Origin: Jackrogersella multiformis
Lineage: Eukaryota; Ascomycota; Sordariomycetes; Xylariales; Hypoxylaceae
Length of the DNA stretch: 64,000 nucleotides
Reading direction: 5' to 3'
NCBI GenBank assembly: GCA_902806575.1
Contig: CADCXD010000008.1
Location: 1,240,001 to 1,304,000 of the forward strand
The notes beneath the pieces were generated by a model. The model made no database searches. It saw only the letters and a program-made list of their open reading frames with translations, and was not told where the DNA came from. The first letter of the stretch is position 1. Each line of letters opens with the position of its first letter. Made by a program: the position numbers and the translations under genes. Of the stretch, positions 1-11,112 are shown in pieces.

Positions 1-1713
1 CACATATTGGACCAGCGTGTGCGTATGGTCCTCAAGACAATTGATCAAGTAACGCCACTCAAGCTTTGGGAGAACGTGACGGAGGGGACAATTGATACGC
101 CAGAGACTAGCCAGAAGCTGCTGGAAGTAGCGTCGTCATCTATAGTCCTTCTAAAGAACGAAAGAAACATGCTTCCCCTGGATAAAGGGAAGACTACTGC
201 GGTTATCGGACCAAACGCCAAATTCGCCGCTTACAGTGGTGGTGGCTCTGCGTCCTTGAGGCCCTACTACGTCGTTACGCCCTTCGATGGAATTAAGGCT
301 CATATCAAATCTTTTGAATACGCGATGGGAGTAACGGCATACAAGAAGCTACCGATGCTTACTTCCATTACCAAAGCCCCTGACGGTTCACCCGGTATGG
401 AGATGCGCATATACCAGGAGCACCATTCGGTGAAGAACCGGATTCCGGTTGAGAAATTCAACATCGATAACTCGAACTGCTTCCTCAGCGACTACAAGAA
501 TCCGGGGATCCCTTCAAACCTATTCTACATCGAAGTAGAGGGTACTATCACACCAGACACCGACGCAGAATTCCTCTTCTCTCTGACAGTGAACGGTAGC
601 GGCCGCCTCTACATAGACGGCGAAGAGGTCGTGGACAACGAAACGACTCAAAGACCGGGCGACTCATTCTTCGGCGCAGGTACAGCTGAGGAAGTTGGTA
701 GCAAACGTCTTGTCCGGGGCCAGAAGCATACCGTGCTTGTGCAATTCGGTACCGCACCCACCTCCAAGATTGCTAAAGGGGGCGCTACTCAAATGGGTGT
801 TGGCGGATTGCAAATCGGCGGATGCGCCAAAACAGATCCTGCAGCACTTCTGGAAGAAGCTATCGCGGTTGCGAAAAGCGTCGATCAAGTGATCCTTTGC
901 GTCGGCTTGAATTCCGAATGGGAGTCCGAAGGCTGGGATCGAGCAAATATGGACCTCCCACCCGGATCTGATGCGCTCATCGAGGTGATCACGGCCGCCA
1001 ATCCGAATGTCGTCGTTGTCAACCAGTCGGGAACCCCGGTCACGATGCCCTGGGCGGACAAGGTCCCGGCTGTCGTGCAGGCATGGTACGGCGGCAACGA
1101 GACGGGAAATGCGATCGCGGATGTCCTGTTTGGCGTGACGAATCCGAGCGGGAAACTACCGCTTAGCTGGCCCGTCAGACTGGAGGATAATCCTGCGTTC
1201 ATCAACACGAGAATTGATGGCGGGAAGGTGTTGTACGGAGAAGGCGTCCATGTCGGATACAGGTGGTATGAGAAAATCAAACGAGATCCTCTATTTGCGT
1301 TTGGCCACGGGCTTTCGTATACGCAGTTTAAACTGGACAACCTGGTCATCAGCGACACCCCTGAAGACCAGACGGATGCGGCTACAATAACGGTATCTGT
1401 GAGTGTGACGAACACTGGTCCTCGGGACGGTTCCGAAGTTGTCCAAGTTTACGTCGCACATCAGACCACGACGGTACAGCATCCATTGAAGGAGCTAAAG
1501 GGATTTACGAAAGTGTATTTACCAGAGGGCTCGACGAAGACGGTCCAAGTACAGTTGGATAAGAAGTATGCTTGCAGCTTCTGGGATGAGGTCGTGGGTT
1601 CATGGGTCATGGAGCAAGGGACTTATCACATATTGGCCGGAGATAGCAGTCAGAATGCATCGCTGCACGGGAAGTTTGAAGTACGGCAGACATGTTACTG
1701 GAACGGTTTATGA
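1..1713 (+). CDS. GH3 beta-glucosidase, C-terminal part (5' end outside window)
   Basis: Open reading frame entering from the left edge and ending in TGA at 1711-1713, without an intron. It covers about 570 residues: the end of the GH3 N-terminal domain, the start of the alpha/beta GH3 C-terminal domain (SSIVLLKNERNMLPL), an inserted PA14-like lectin domain (roughly residues 130-265), the rest of the C-domain with the conserved ExEGxDR segment (SEWESEGWDRANMDLPPG), and a fibronectin-III-like terminal domain (TVSVSVTNTGPRDGSEVVQV). This order is typical of fungal GH3 enzymes that hydrolyse beta-linked glucosides. The catalytic nucleophile Asp lies in the N-terminal domain, outside the window, so activity cannot be judged. 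No signal peptide is visible because the start is missing. It converges on the beta-propeller gene at 1913-3186. Confidence 0.93.
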   Translation, partial: HILDQRVRMVLKTIDQVTPLKLWENVTEGTIDTPETSQKLLEVASSSIVLLKNERNMLPLDKGKTTAVIGPNAKFAAYSGGGSASLRPYYVVTPFDGIKAHIKSFEYAMGVTAYKKLPMLTSITKAPDGSPGMEMRIYQEHHSVKNRIPVEKFNIDNSNCFLSDYKNPGIPSNLFYIEVEGTITPDTDAEFLFSLTVNGSGRLYIDGEEVVDNETTQRPGDSFFGAGTAEEVGSKRLVRGQKHTVLVQFGTAPTSKIAKGGATQMGVGGLQIGGCAKTDPAALLEEAIAVAKSVDQVILCVGLNSEWESEGWDRANMDLPPGSDALIEVITAANPNVVVVNQSGTPVTMPWADKVPAVVQAWYGGNETGNAIADVLFGVTNPSGKLPLSWPVRLEDNPAFINTRIDGGKVLYGEGVHVGYRWYEKIKRDPLFAFGHGLSYTQFKLDNLVISDTPEDQTDAATITVSVSVTNTGPRDGSEVVQVYVAHQTTTVQHPLKELKGFTKVYLPEGSTKTVQVQLDKKYACSFWDEVVGSWVMEQGTYHILAGDSSQNASLHGKFEVRQTCYWNGL

Positions 1714-1912
1714 GATGTACTCCAAAGGGTTAAGGATAGATAATGGATGATAAAGGGGAACTAAGACCCCTTTTATATATAAACACCTAGGTACCTACAT
1801 CTCTATGCGGTTAGGAGGGTAGGATAGAAGATATGAAGTTCATGCGAATGCTACTTTAATAATCAATTATATACAAAAACAACTTCGAAAAATACAGAAA
1901 CTAACACCAGGT

Positions 1913-3186
1913 TTAGTCGAGAATCGCAATCCCTTGAGCGTTTTTCCCAGCCATCGCGCCCAGGTTAAATCTCTGGATACTCTTCGACTCGCCCTGGCCA
2001 CCAGAGAGATCCATGACAATAATCGCCGCGTTTTGAGTCTGGTTTCCAGGCGACAGGACGTACAAGAATTCACCGGACGCCATTAGGTCGATAAAACCCA
2101 TGTCCCCGCCGGCGGACAAGTCGATCATCGAGATGATGCTCGCATCCTTCGGGCTCATCTCCACGACGTGAGGCACGGCCACGTCTGTCACAAAGACGCT
2201 TCCGGTGGCCTTGGCTAGCGCGGACCAGCATGTCGCCTTCTGACCTTCGATAGCTTGCTTGCCGATAACAGCCGCTTGTCCTGTCTTCTTGTCGAATGAT
2301 AGCACTGCGGCGCCGAAAGAAGCGTCGGTCGTGAAGATGTTTCCCGTGCCGGGGATCACCTGGGATCCGAACAACACAGCAGTGCCATTAGGCGATGACC
2401 GAGTATCCTGTGGGGCCACCGAGGCGATTGAAGTACCGTCGCATGAGGTTTTCTGCTCTATAGACAGAGAGGACATGAATCCCGTCTTATTCACTGTTGG
2501 ATCGCCTTTCACCATAGTGAATAGCGTAGACTCGTCCTCGGAGAAGAAAGTATGCGACACCGTGTTCGTTGGGCCCACCGGAGGGGTCGATTGTCCGAGC
2601 TCGATGGTCCTCAGAGTATCCATAGCTCCGAGGCCTTTCTTGGAGAAGGAAGCGCAAGTAATACCGGCTGTCGCACCCGTAGCACCAACACACGCGAGCT
2701 TGTTCTTGGCCGATGCTGCCACGGTAGTCGGGAACTCCGCTGGGACCGGAGCCGGTTTGCCGACCAACGACAACTTGGTCGGGTCGTTTTTGGAGATGGA
2801 TAGCATGCTGAGCGAGTTACTTCCAGAGTTGACGGCGAATATGTACTTCTCTTGGTTAGAATCTAGTTGGTTGAGGACATTATACGAGTCAAACTCACGT
2901 CACCAGCTATGGTAAGCGCAGACTGGCTCACGAGTGCATCTGGCCCTGCTGGCTTCATTGTGGCGCCGTCTATCGAGCTAGATCCGTTGCCACCAGACGG
3001 CGTGACAGTTCCTGCGGCAAGAGTACCGTCGGCTTTGATAGGCAAGGCGACGATCGAGTTAACCGCATCGTTTGTGATGAGGTACACAACCTTCCCGGTG
3101 GCTTTACATGCGTCGGATTGTCGGTTGATGGCATGGCCCGAAATGCAATGTGCAAGCACCAAAAGCGCAAAAACGGTTGACTTCAT
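1913..3186 (-). CDS. Secreted beta-propeller protein, 3-carboxymuconate-cyclase/lactonase-like
   Basis: Two exons: 3186-2899 and 2848-1913, joined across a 50 nt intron (donor GTGAGT, TCTAAC just before the acceptor). Phase 0 is preserved, giving 407 residues. The protein begins with a clear signal peptide (MKSTVFALLVLAHCISGHA). It continues with repeated blade-like units rich in Gly, Ser and Thr, such as YIFAVNSGSNSLSML and GEFLYVLSPGNQ, as seen in fungal secreted seven-bladed propellers annotated as 3-carboxymuconate cyclase or 6-phosphogluconolactonase-like. In fungi these are mostly abundant cell-surface glycoproteins rather than proven cyclases, so the catalytic name should not be taken literally. 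Extracellular location is inferred from the signal peptide. Start choice: first Met directly before the hydrophobic leader. Confidence 0.8.
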
Positions 3187-4630
3187 GGTAAGATATCAAT
3201 GGAAGGGAGCTGGAGGTATTAGCTTGATAATATGATTCGCCCAGGACCTGTGGGACGTGTTATCACAGGAGCAATGTAGTGATGCTAACAAGAGGCTTGC
3301 TTCTGATGAATCCTGACGTTATCCCCAAGGTAGATGAGCCAACATCATTGTTATATACATTTTGACGGTAGGTACCTAAACAACCACAAGGCATCTGTTG
3401 CTATTCTGAATCTGACATCACGACTCATGTACTGAAGGTTGGAATCCAGATTACCCTTTTCGGAAATCGTCGTTGAAAGATGCGCATCAGCAAATTGGTC
3501 AATTTCTAACCTAGCGAGTCCCTAGGTAGTGACGGATCATAGGGGTTGATCCCAACATCACCAATGAGCTAGGATCGTGTTAATCTTTGATGACGATTGG
3601 TCCATCTCCTGGCGATCTCTCGGTGCTGTGCTTAATAGCGGATCAAACGTGTTTCAATTGGTACTGGCACTGGAAGCCCTAAGCCCTGCGAGGGATCAAT
3701 AATTGAAGCAACGGCTTTGGAATCTTACAGGTCCCAATTCGACAAAAAGATCTGTCAGATAACACTGCAAGGTAAAGGTGCTACCCTAGGTAGGCTGCTA
3801 GGTACGCGATTCCATACTTAGCCCTGCGAAGATATATTCCTTCACGAGATATCTACTTAGAGGTAGGTCCACGAATATATCGCAATTCAAATACTAGCCA
3901 GTGCTAGTACCTCGCCCGCTGTACTTATCATCACATAGACAATTTGGCATTGCTTTTTTGATCTGATGGCTTGCTGTCGATCCGTTTCTAATAATGCCGA
4001 AGTCCGACGCCTCAGAGCTAAACCCGGGCTACGATGTCCGACCTGCTCTACAACTAACAAGCTCCCGGGGCTTCAGCTTTAACAATTCCTAAGAAGAGAG
4101 TAGCTACCTAAGGTCTAGGTATTCATTATAATTGGGTTCCGGATTACTCATTAGTTCGAAGACTCCGTGTGTGTATATATTTACATTTCATATATTCTTA
4201 TTTATTATTACCTTTAAGAAAAGTCCCCGTTTTACTAAGTACATTAACTTACTTAAATACCTGGGTGTTAATATAATACATTATTTTATAGGTATTAATC
4301 TTCTACATTAAAGATGGTATAGCGTTAATATTATCCGTTTGTCGGCCGCCTTTTTGTGTAACCAGTCTGCCGTTGTTCGGCGTACCGTAGCCGCCTATCA
4401 ATTAATGGCTTATTTAGAGCGGACGATGGGCATGTAAGTAGGTATTCCTCTTACATTCTTCATGACTTAATTATACCCTACCTTCTTCAGATCTCTTCAT
4501 TCAACATAATTACATAATCAGGGAATCCTAACACCAACCAACCTCATCTGACCTATGGCAGACTGGAAAGACGACATCTCCCCAACAAGACTTAACCCCT
4601 ATTATCGCGGCAGACTCCGAACGGGAGGGG
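3187..4630. other. Intergenic, no gene seen
   Basis: About 1.4 kb upstream of two divergent genes. No frame with protein-like composition was found. It contains several copies or variants of the CCTAGGTA palindrome (near 3523, 3786 and 4108-4120) and an AT-rich tract around 4180-4300. Confidence 0.6.
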
Positions 4631-5479
4631 ATGCACAAAACAGAAGACGGCGGGCAACGCTTGACATTCCTCCACCTACCGACCGAAATTCGACTTATCA
4701 TATACCGGCTTCTCCTCTATTCCAATAAACTACTTTCGCCGACTCCGTGTCGTAATTTCCAATTCTTCCCCGCGATTCTTGCTACATGTCGTCTCATTCG
4801 GAACGAAGCGCACCCAATACTATACGGGGAGAATACTTGGCAGATGAATATATTCGAGGAACATCATGGAGACCGTGACTTCTATACCGGGTGGAAATTT
4901 CTTAGGTCTGGGCCTATACAAGCGGAAAGGTTTCATATCGAGATTCATTTTCCGTGCGATAAAGGCAGAATATTATATTGGACGTTATCCAAAGTTGAAG
5001 AGCTCTTGACAACAGCGTCCCAAATCCTATCCAACTTTCCAAATTTACATTACTTACGCGTTAGGCTCTGTGACGATCGCCCCTCCGGCGGCCAGGACGC
5101 TCGGGACTACCATCATGTTCTTGAACATTTGGCTATTCTTCGAAATCTTCGCCAAGTCGTCCTCGATAATGTTCCACCTACTTATGCCGAATATCTAACC
5201 CAAAAAATGATGGGATCGACTCCCGTCGATTACTAACCAGGCATGTACGACGCGCTGCGTTGCTATGTAGAACCTGCCAACCTCGGCGAAGAAGTCCTCG
5301 AGGGAGCACGGCGTGCTATGGAAAAAGGCGACGTGGATAAATTCAAGGAAGTCAGGGCGGAAATTTTTGAAATGGTTGATGAACATATAGAGTTCGTGAA
5401 AAGTTGCTTGTCTAACGATGACGCGTGCGATCCTGACACCTGGCGACAGACCCCGAAGGTTCACGTTCCTTTGGGCTAA
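4631..5479 (+). pseudogene. 2EXR/F-box-like fungal protein gene with in-frame stop
   Basis: The first 201 codons (4631-5236) encode the N-terminal fold found in fungal 2EXR-domain proteins: FLHLPTEIRLIIYRLLLYS, then CRLIRNEAHPILYGEN. The reading frame is interrupted by TAA at 5234-5236. It resumes in exactly the same frame as MYDALRCYVEPANLGEEVLE and runs to 5479. In this family the segment before the stop (GSTPVDY) is normally followed directly by PxMYxAL, so the simplest reading is a single nonsense change, for example TTA to TAA. The TACTAACCAG at the stop resembles a branch site plus acceptor, but no good donor lies upstream that would spare the conserved residues. Molecular function of the family is unknown. 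It may be a fresh pseudogene or a base error; a truncated 201-residue protein could still be made. Confidence 0.6.
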
Positions 5480-5915
5480 ACTCTACATCAACCTTGAACT
5501 TGGAATATCCAGCAGTGTATTTGAGAAGGCGGGCCGTCTCGGATGGATTCTGAGTCTACCGATCATCTAGAGTTACCAGTGCGTTACGTTTTAGATGAAA
5601 AGGGGGGAAGGGGGCAGTACACTAACATCCCGGAACTGGGGTTGGAAAAAGATATCATGAGGTTTTTCATTACCTATTCATAACCCGAAATAACTTACAT
5701 TCCTCATTATTTCACATTATTTCCTTCTGAAGTTTATATAACATTTAACATGCTTAGGTAACCTAGTGACATTCTTGAGACTGTTACCATTGCTTACCTA
5801 TAGAAGGTAATTATTGAATAATCCTAAGTGGTTATATAACACGTTATATATCAGTTAAGCATGCTGATAATTCTAGCCGGTACACGGAAACTCAAGCACA
5901 TATCTCATGTGTTGA
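5480..5915. other. Intergenic between convergent genes
   Basis: About 440 bases, AT-rich towards 5700-5880, with one TTAGGTAACCTAG palindrome variant near 5754. No gene seen. Confidence 0.6.
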
Positions 5916-7807
5916 TTATAAACTCCTTATAAGCCGACGCCACCACGGCTGAGGTACTCCTATATCGCCCTCGGCTATCTCCTTTATTTCCTCCAGATCA
6001 CGCCGTCTCCCAGATCGTAAATCAATCTCATCTTCACGCCATATACGGGTCTTGAAAGCGAGTTTATAGCCCACATATATCACGAAAAACAGTGGCAAGA
6101 GGATATAAGCATCGACAAAGCCGCCGGCATCCCACGGAGAAAAGTTAGACCAGCCCTGGATCAGTGCTAAGAAGATGTTCGCTGCTAGACCGAAGTACGC
6201 GTTCCAGGGATACCAGAGCGAGACGAATGGCAGATCCTGTACCTGGTACCCTTGCGCCTCCCAAGCCCGGCGGAATCGAATATGGGTGAGAGAGATCGAG
6301 CCCCAAACTAGAAAGGTTGAGACTCCACTTAGGTTGACGATGTAGCTATAAGCTTTGGAGGCGCCGGTTGAGACGTTCATCATAGACAGAGCACCAAAGG
6401 CGTTTGAAAAAATGATAGCAGGGACCGGTACACCTCGCTTGTTCGTCCAGCCAAGAAAAGATGGAGCCATCCTTTGCTGCGCCATGAACAGCAGCGTCCG
6501 GGATGCGATATAAATCGAGCTGTTGATAGCAGAGATACACGTAATCAAGATAAATGCATTGATGAGATGCACGCCACCTTGCCAACCTGCGTTCTGGATT
6601 GCGATGGTCATGGGACTCAACAGCGCGCGGCTGCTACCATTGACAAGCTGGTCGGCGTTCGCCGGGCACGTGAGGCCGAAGAAGAAAGCGGCGCCCATGT
6701 AGACGAAAATGATGCGCCAGAACACCTGGCGAATGGCGAGCGGGACGGCAACTCGGGGGTTCTTCGTCTCGGTGGCAGCCACAGCCACGGACTCGCAACC
6801 AGCATAGAAGGTCGAGCAGAAAACGAAGACTTTGGCGACTCCGCGGAAACCTTCGACAAATGGCCCCGGGTCATGCCAGTATCGGAAACCTATAGCGTCT
6901 GCCCCTTGAATCCCGCCAGATACATAACTGCAATTGGTCAGGATATCGATCGCACGTTACTTATGAATGACAATAGGTACTCACACAATGGAAAATATGT
7001 AAAATGCAACCAATCCTACGAGTTTGAGGAGAGCTAGCCAGAATTCAGCCTCACCAAACGTGCTGACACCACAAAATTGGAATGCTAAAAAGGTAGTCTA
7101 GGGTGATGTTAGTAAGGGCATTAAAGGGGTCGATTGCACTTATGACGATGATGATAACGAAGACTAGAGGACAATACTGACCCATAAGAGTAAGAAGTAT
7201 CCCCAAACTGGCACCTTGTCGCTCCAAAAGACGAGAATGCTAGTGGTGGCATTGTACTCGTTGGCGAGGACAGCAAACCAGATGATGAAGTAATTCCAAC
7301 CAACAGCGACGCCGAAAGCGGGATCCACAAAGCGAGAGGCAAGCTGAGTAAAGGCACCTCCCGACGGGTAAAGAGTTGTCAGCTCGCCTAGACTCTGCAT
7401 GATACTATCATTCGTAGGTTAGTTACCTAGGTTAGGTACCTAGAGTAGGTATTGGGGAAATGTGGATGCTGTAAGGGGGTTGTTGGATGTTACCTGAAAG
7501 CAATTATGCCGATGACTCCAAAACCAATCAACAACGATGCCGGACCACCGCTGGAGAGAGCGCCTCCGCTTCCGACCAGAAGCCCGGGCCCAATGATTCC
7601 GGCTAATGCCATCATACTCAGATGCCGGGTCTTCAATCCACGCTTGACACCCGATTCGGGGTCGATGGAGCGGAAGTCGTCAGCATCCTCTTCGGACAGC
7701 GCCATTGGCTGGTCGGAGTCCTTAGGGCTATACATAACGAAGGAATCGGTACCAACTCCCCCGCTGCAAGAAGGAAAACAACAGTGACGAATCACGATGG
7801 ATACCAC
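5916..7807 (-). CDS. Amino-acid permease, YAT/APC family
   Basis: Four exons on the minus strand: 7807-7494, 7404-7182, 7097-6985 and 6927-5916. They join in frame to 553 residues. Introns are 89, 84 and 57 nt with donors GTAACA, GTCAGT and GTGAGT. The protein has a hydrophilic N-terminus, the first helix motif GLKTRHLSMMALAGIIGPGLL, then MQSLGELTTLYPSGGAF, FGEAEFWLALLK, the family signature VAVAATETKNPRVAVPLA, and about twelve hydrophobic segments ending with a cytoplasmic tail. It should be a plasma-membrane proton-coupled amino-acid importer; the substrate cannot be read from sequence. The N-terminus is uncertain. Around 7757-7775 the minus strand reads TTTTCCTTCTTGCAG, an excellent acceptor, so the first ~15 residues shown may be intronic and a further 5' exon may exist, or translation may start at the later Met (MYSPKDSDQPM). 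Confidence 0.9.
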
Positions 7808-9261
7808 TATACCACTATTTCCAAGATTGATTCACAGGTAAGTATCTAAGTAAAATCGATTAAAGAAAGATGCGGAGTTTAGGTTAGAGGTAAGATTCAG
7901 AGCCTCGACTAACATCACACCGGCAAAGTATAATCTACAGGTAGGTAATAAGTAAAATTTTATTCATTTCGAAAGTTCGGTCGGCTAACCTAAGAGGTTT
8001 CGGTGACGGCAGAGTGGAAAATTGCGTGATCGAGGAACCGCCCCGCGACATCAACGCCAAGCTATCGGCAATCTAACCTTAATCTGGTTAGGATTAGTAG
8101 GCCAGACTAGGATGACCTTGATATTAGGTAATGAAGAACCTTGGAAGCTGTGGTGGGGCGATTATATAATCAAGTGGATAAAGTGAGATGCTGTGTTTTG
8201 TGAAGCTTAAAACCTACGGAATACAACAACTATTGAACTGCTCTTATCAAACACAATGGAAAATAATATCATACTTAATAGCTTTAAAAAAACTAAAGCG
8301 AAGCGGAAAGATTCAGTTTCATATAACTATTCACTTGATATTTATCGATATCAACATATTTCCCGTCTTCCATCTTTAGGCGCATAACTTGGCTAGAAAT
8401 ATTTGGTAAATCTCGTTCGTTATCTCCCGAAGTATTGATAACCTCTACCTATGCATGGCTATGACTAGGGGATTAACCCTGACGTCCTGATCTGATGAGT
8501 ATCGGCAGCGAAGTCATCTTATATTGCAGTTAAGATTAGATAAGATCAGCTTAGTTTGAACTTGACCATGCATCCATTGTCCTCCTTAACCGTTGCAGGA
8601 TCTTCTTGAAGTAGACCACGCGAATGCTAAGCAGGGTTATCCACCGCCTAAATCTCGCTCGTCATTCCCCTCCTCTTCCAGTTTCTTATTGTCTTACGTT
8701 CGTCTTGAACGAAGTACAATTAGCTGTTTTCTTTGATAGCTTGTATCATCCGCAGCGAGAACCGTGCTGAAACCGACCAGACCCTAAACCCTTTCTGGGT
8801 CGCAAAATCAACGAGGATATTTCCTGCTTGTTTCCATTTCCGTATTAATTGCTGGGTTTTTAAGGGGTTCGGTCGAATCGGAGATATCATTGCGAATGAA
8901 GATCCAATCGGAGATTAGAGTAAACCCCGGGAAGGATGACGCTTTCACGGCCATGATTGTGACAATATTAATGCTGTATACGAGCAAGATTGAAGCAGTC
9001 AACGTATTAACAGGTTAATTTGATCTTACTAAAGTAAATTTCAAAGGATTTTTTTTTGAAATGATTCGGCTTACCTTGGGTCCCTAGGTGCTAGGTTGGT
9101 AACGTACCTAGGTACCTATAAGGGGCTGTGAAAATGATAGAGGTAAGGGTCTCAATCATCACATCTAATATAACGGGCCAGTCTAAGAGGATATCTCTCC
9201 TAATCATAAGATCCAAGACATCATTTAACATTAACGCTAAAATAATAAGTCCCAATAGTGC
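7808..9261. other. Intergenic, no gene seen
   Basis: About 1.45 kb between the permease and the 7-TM gene. Short open frames exist but have biased low-complexity composition and no recognisable similarity. A cluster of CCTAGGT palindromes lies at 9080-9120. Confidence 0.6.
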
Positions 9262-10496
9262 TTAAAGAGCAGAAGAGTGCCTGCTAAGCTGTGAAGCGGC
9301 TGAGTTACGGCGAGGCATGTTATCGTGTCGACCAACCTCCTGGTCATCATGTCGAATCTCCGTGACAACGGTCTTTTGAATACCACCAAGTGGATATGTC
9401 TTAGTGTAAGCACCGTCCGGATGGGAAGGGAAATGTAATTGTTGGTTACCTGTAGTAGCATTCCTGAACGAAGCTGTTCCACTACACCATGTGCTACCTG
9501 TAGTGGTGCTATGGAACCCATGGGCACTTTGAAGCCTCGTATTATATGTTGACACACTATTCTCCGAACGGACGATCTTAGCAATGAGATCTGTCATGTT
9601 CATCTCGATATATAGCTTGAGCAGGTACACAAACGGATGAAACTGGAAGTATATCTGCCCAAGGGACATGGCACCAATTAAAATAATCTAATACTGTTAG
9701 TACCTAGTAGCTTATCATGGGGATAGCGCGGAAGTAGCAGTTGGTTGTTATCAGGAGACGTACATCTAAAGACATTGAAATAGTAATCATGACGATATTG
9801 AAAATGAAAAGTGGCATGTATTTGGTGAGGCCGTTGCTAATGAGGCCTGATCGTACGAGATAAATGAAATAGACATTGAGGACAACATCGATGATGCAGA
9901 ATATGACCTTTTCAATTCTGTCCCATATGTCGTTGATCTTCATATATGTCTCGCTGATCTGCAGTCGTGCCGGAATCCAGATAAGGTATACGGAGAGATT
10001 GATCAGGCCAAGGACGATCCCAATACTCCATTTCATTCTTGTGACTTGTGCCTTATCGTGTATCAAAAGTGCGATTCGGTTGATAATAATCTGAATTAGG
10101 CATTGGGTTTGGAACACCCATAACGTAACAAGGGCGAAGAAGAATTGAAACCTATTGTTGAGTTGTTAGTTTAGAAATATTTACTTCCTTGTATTAGGAT
10201 GAGAAACTGTAAGCTTACGATGCGGGAATCGTGCCCCAGAGGTATGCCCAGCTTATGATTCCCATGATAATGCAGACCGACCATTCTATCCATAACATAA
10301 TAACGTAGGCGTTAGGTCCTTTTTTCCTTCTCAATATAGACCGCGTTTGCAGAAATCCTTTCGCGAATGAAAATATGCCGGTACAAATAGAGATGCCAGC
10401 TACGATAGAGCTGAGATTCATCTCGAGGTTGTTAGGCCTGACGGCGACGAACCAAGGTGGTAGGAAGACCTCGCCCATGATGATAGGAGCCCTCAA
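9262..10496 (-). CDS. Fungal seven-transmembrane protein of unknown function
   Basis: Three exons, 10496-10219, 10151-9764 and 9687-9262, joined through introns of 67 nt (GTAAGC...TAG) and 76 nt (GTACGT...TACTAACAGTATTAG). They give 363 residues in an unbroken frame. About seven hydrophobic segments are visible: SSIVAGISICTGIFSF, VIMLWIEWSVCIIMGIISW, FQFFFALVTLWVFQTQ, IGIVLGLINLSVYLIW, VIFCIIDVVLNVYFIYLV, LFIFNIVMITISMSLD and FQFHPFVYLLKL. After them comes a Ser/Thr/Asn-rich hydrophilic tail of about 110 residues. The topology (short N-terminus, seven helices, long tail) resembles fungal rhodopsin-like and PTH11-type integral membrane proteins. I see no CFEM domain and no retinal-binding lysine context, so I give no functional name. 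The start is the first Met of the first exon; an in-frame Met lies six codons later. Confidence 0.75.
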
Positions 10497-11112
10497 GAAA
10501 ACCGAAAAAAAAATCCGAGAATAATCAAAATAAGGAGTAGAAAATGGAAGCAGAGAAAAACAGACCTAAATCGAGTGCTGAGTGTTGTAAACAGCTATAT
10601 CATATGCACCTACATATCTTCGTCCCGCAGTTAATACGATTCAAAACTCGACTACGTCAGAACTCTACCTAGGTACTATGATGACCTTACTTCTTCACCT
10701 TACCATGGGTGGGTATCTCCTCAGGGTTTCAAGTAGCTAACGAGTGATAGCTACCATCCACCCTACCCCCGTCACACTAGCTACAGATCCACGTCTTTTA
10801 AGATATCTATAACAATATGATATCTGCGAGATCGATCCGACCATTCTGAATCGAATTGCCCTAATAATAACCGTCTCATTTTTTTCACAATTCTAACTGT
10901 AGATTACCTGTAAAAGCTCCGTTAATCGAATAACATGAATCGTAACGAATTTGTCACTATAAAGTATAATCTACTTAAGTTAGGTAAACGGCCTTACAAT
11001 TTGGCTAGTTTTAAGTATCCTTGGATTTTCTGGTTCATCCCTTTATCCAGTAGTGTCATGTTACTAGAATTCTAGACCTTCGAGGTGGGTATATAGGGTA
11101 GGTAGTTGAAGT
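10497..11112. other. Intergenic, no gene seen
   Basis: About 600 bases between the 7-TM gene and the end of the SET gene. Contains an ACCTAGGTAC palindrome near 10666. No coding frame recognised. Confidence 0.6.

Noticed and set aside
2259..2915. 218-codon plus-strand frame opposite the beta-propeller gene
   Set aside because: The minus strand carries a signal peptide, a consistent intron and propeller-like repeats; the plus frame has none.
5195..5240. Intron explanation for the stop in the 2EXR gene (TACTAACCAG)
   Set aside because: No suitable donor that would keep the conserved residues before the stop; frame and family alignment are continuous through the TAA.
8188..8379. 63-codon open frame in the 7.8-9.3 kb gap
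   Set aside because: AT-rich, Ile/Lys/Leu-biased, no recognisable features or splice context.
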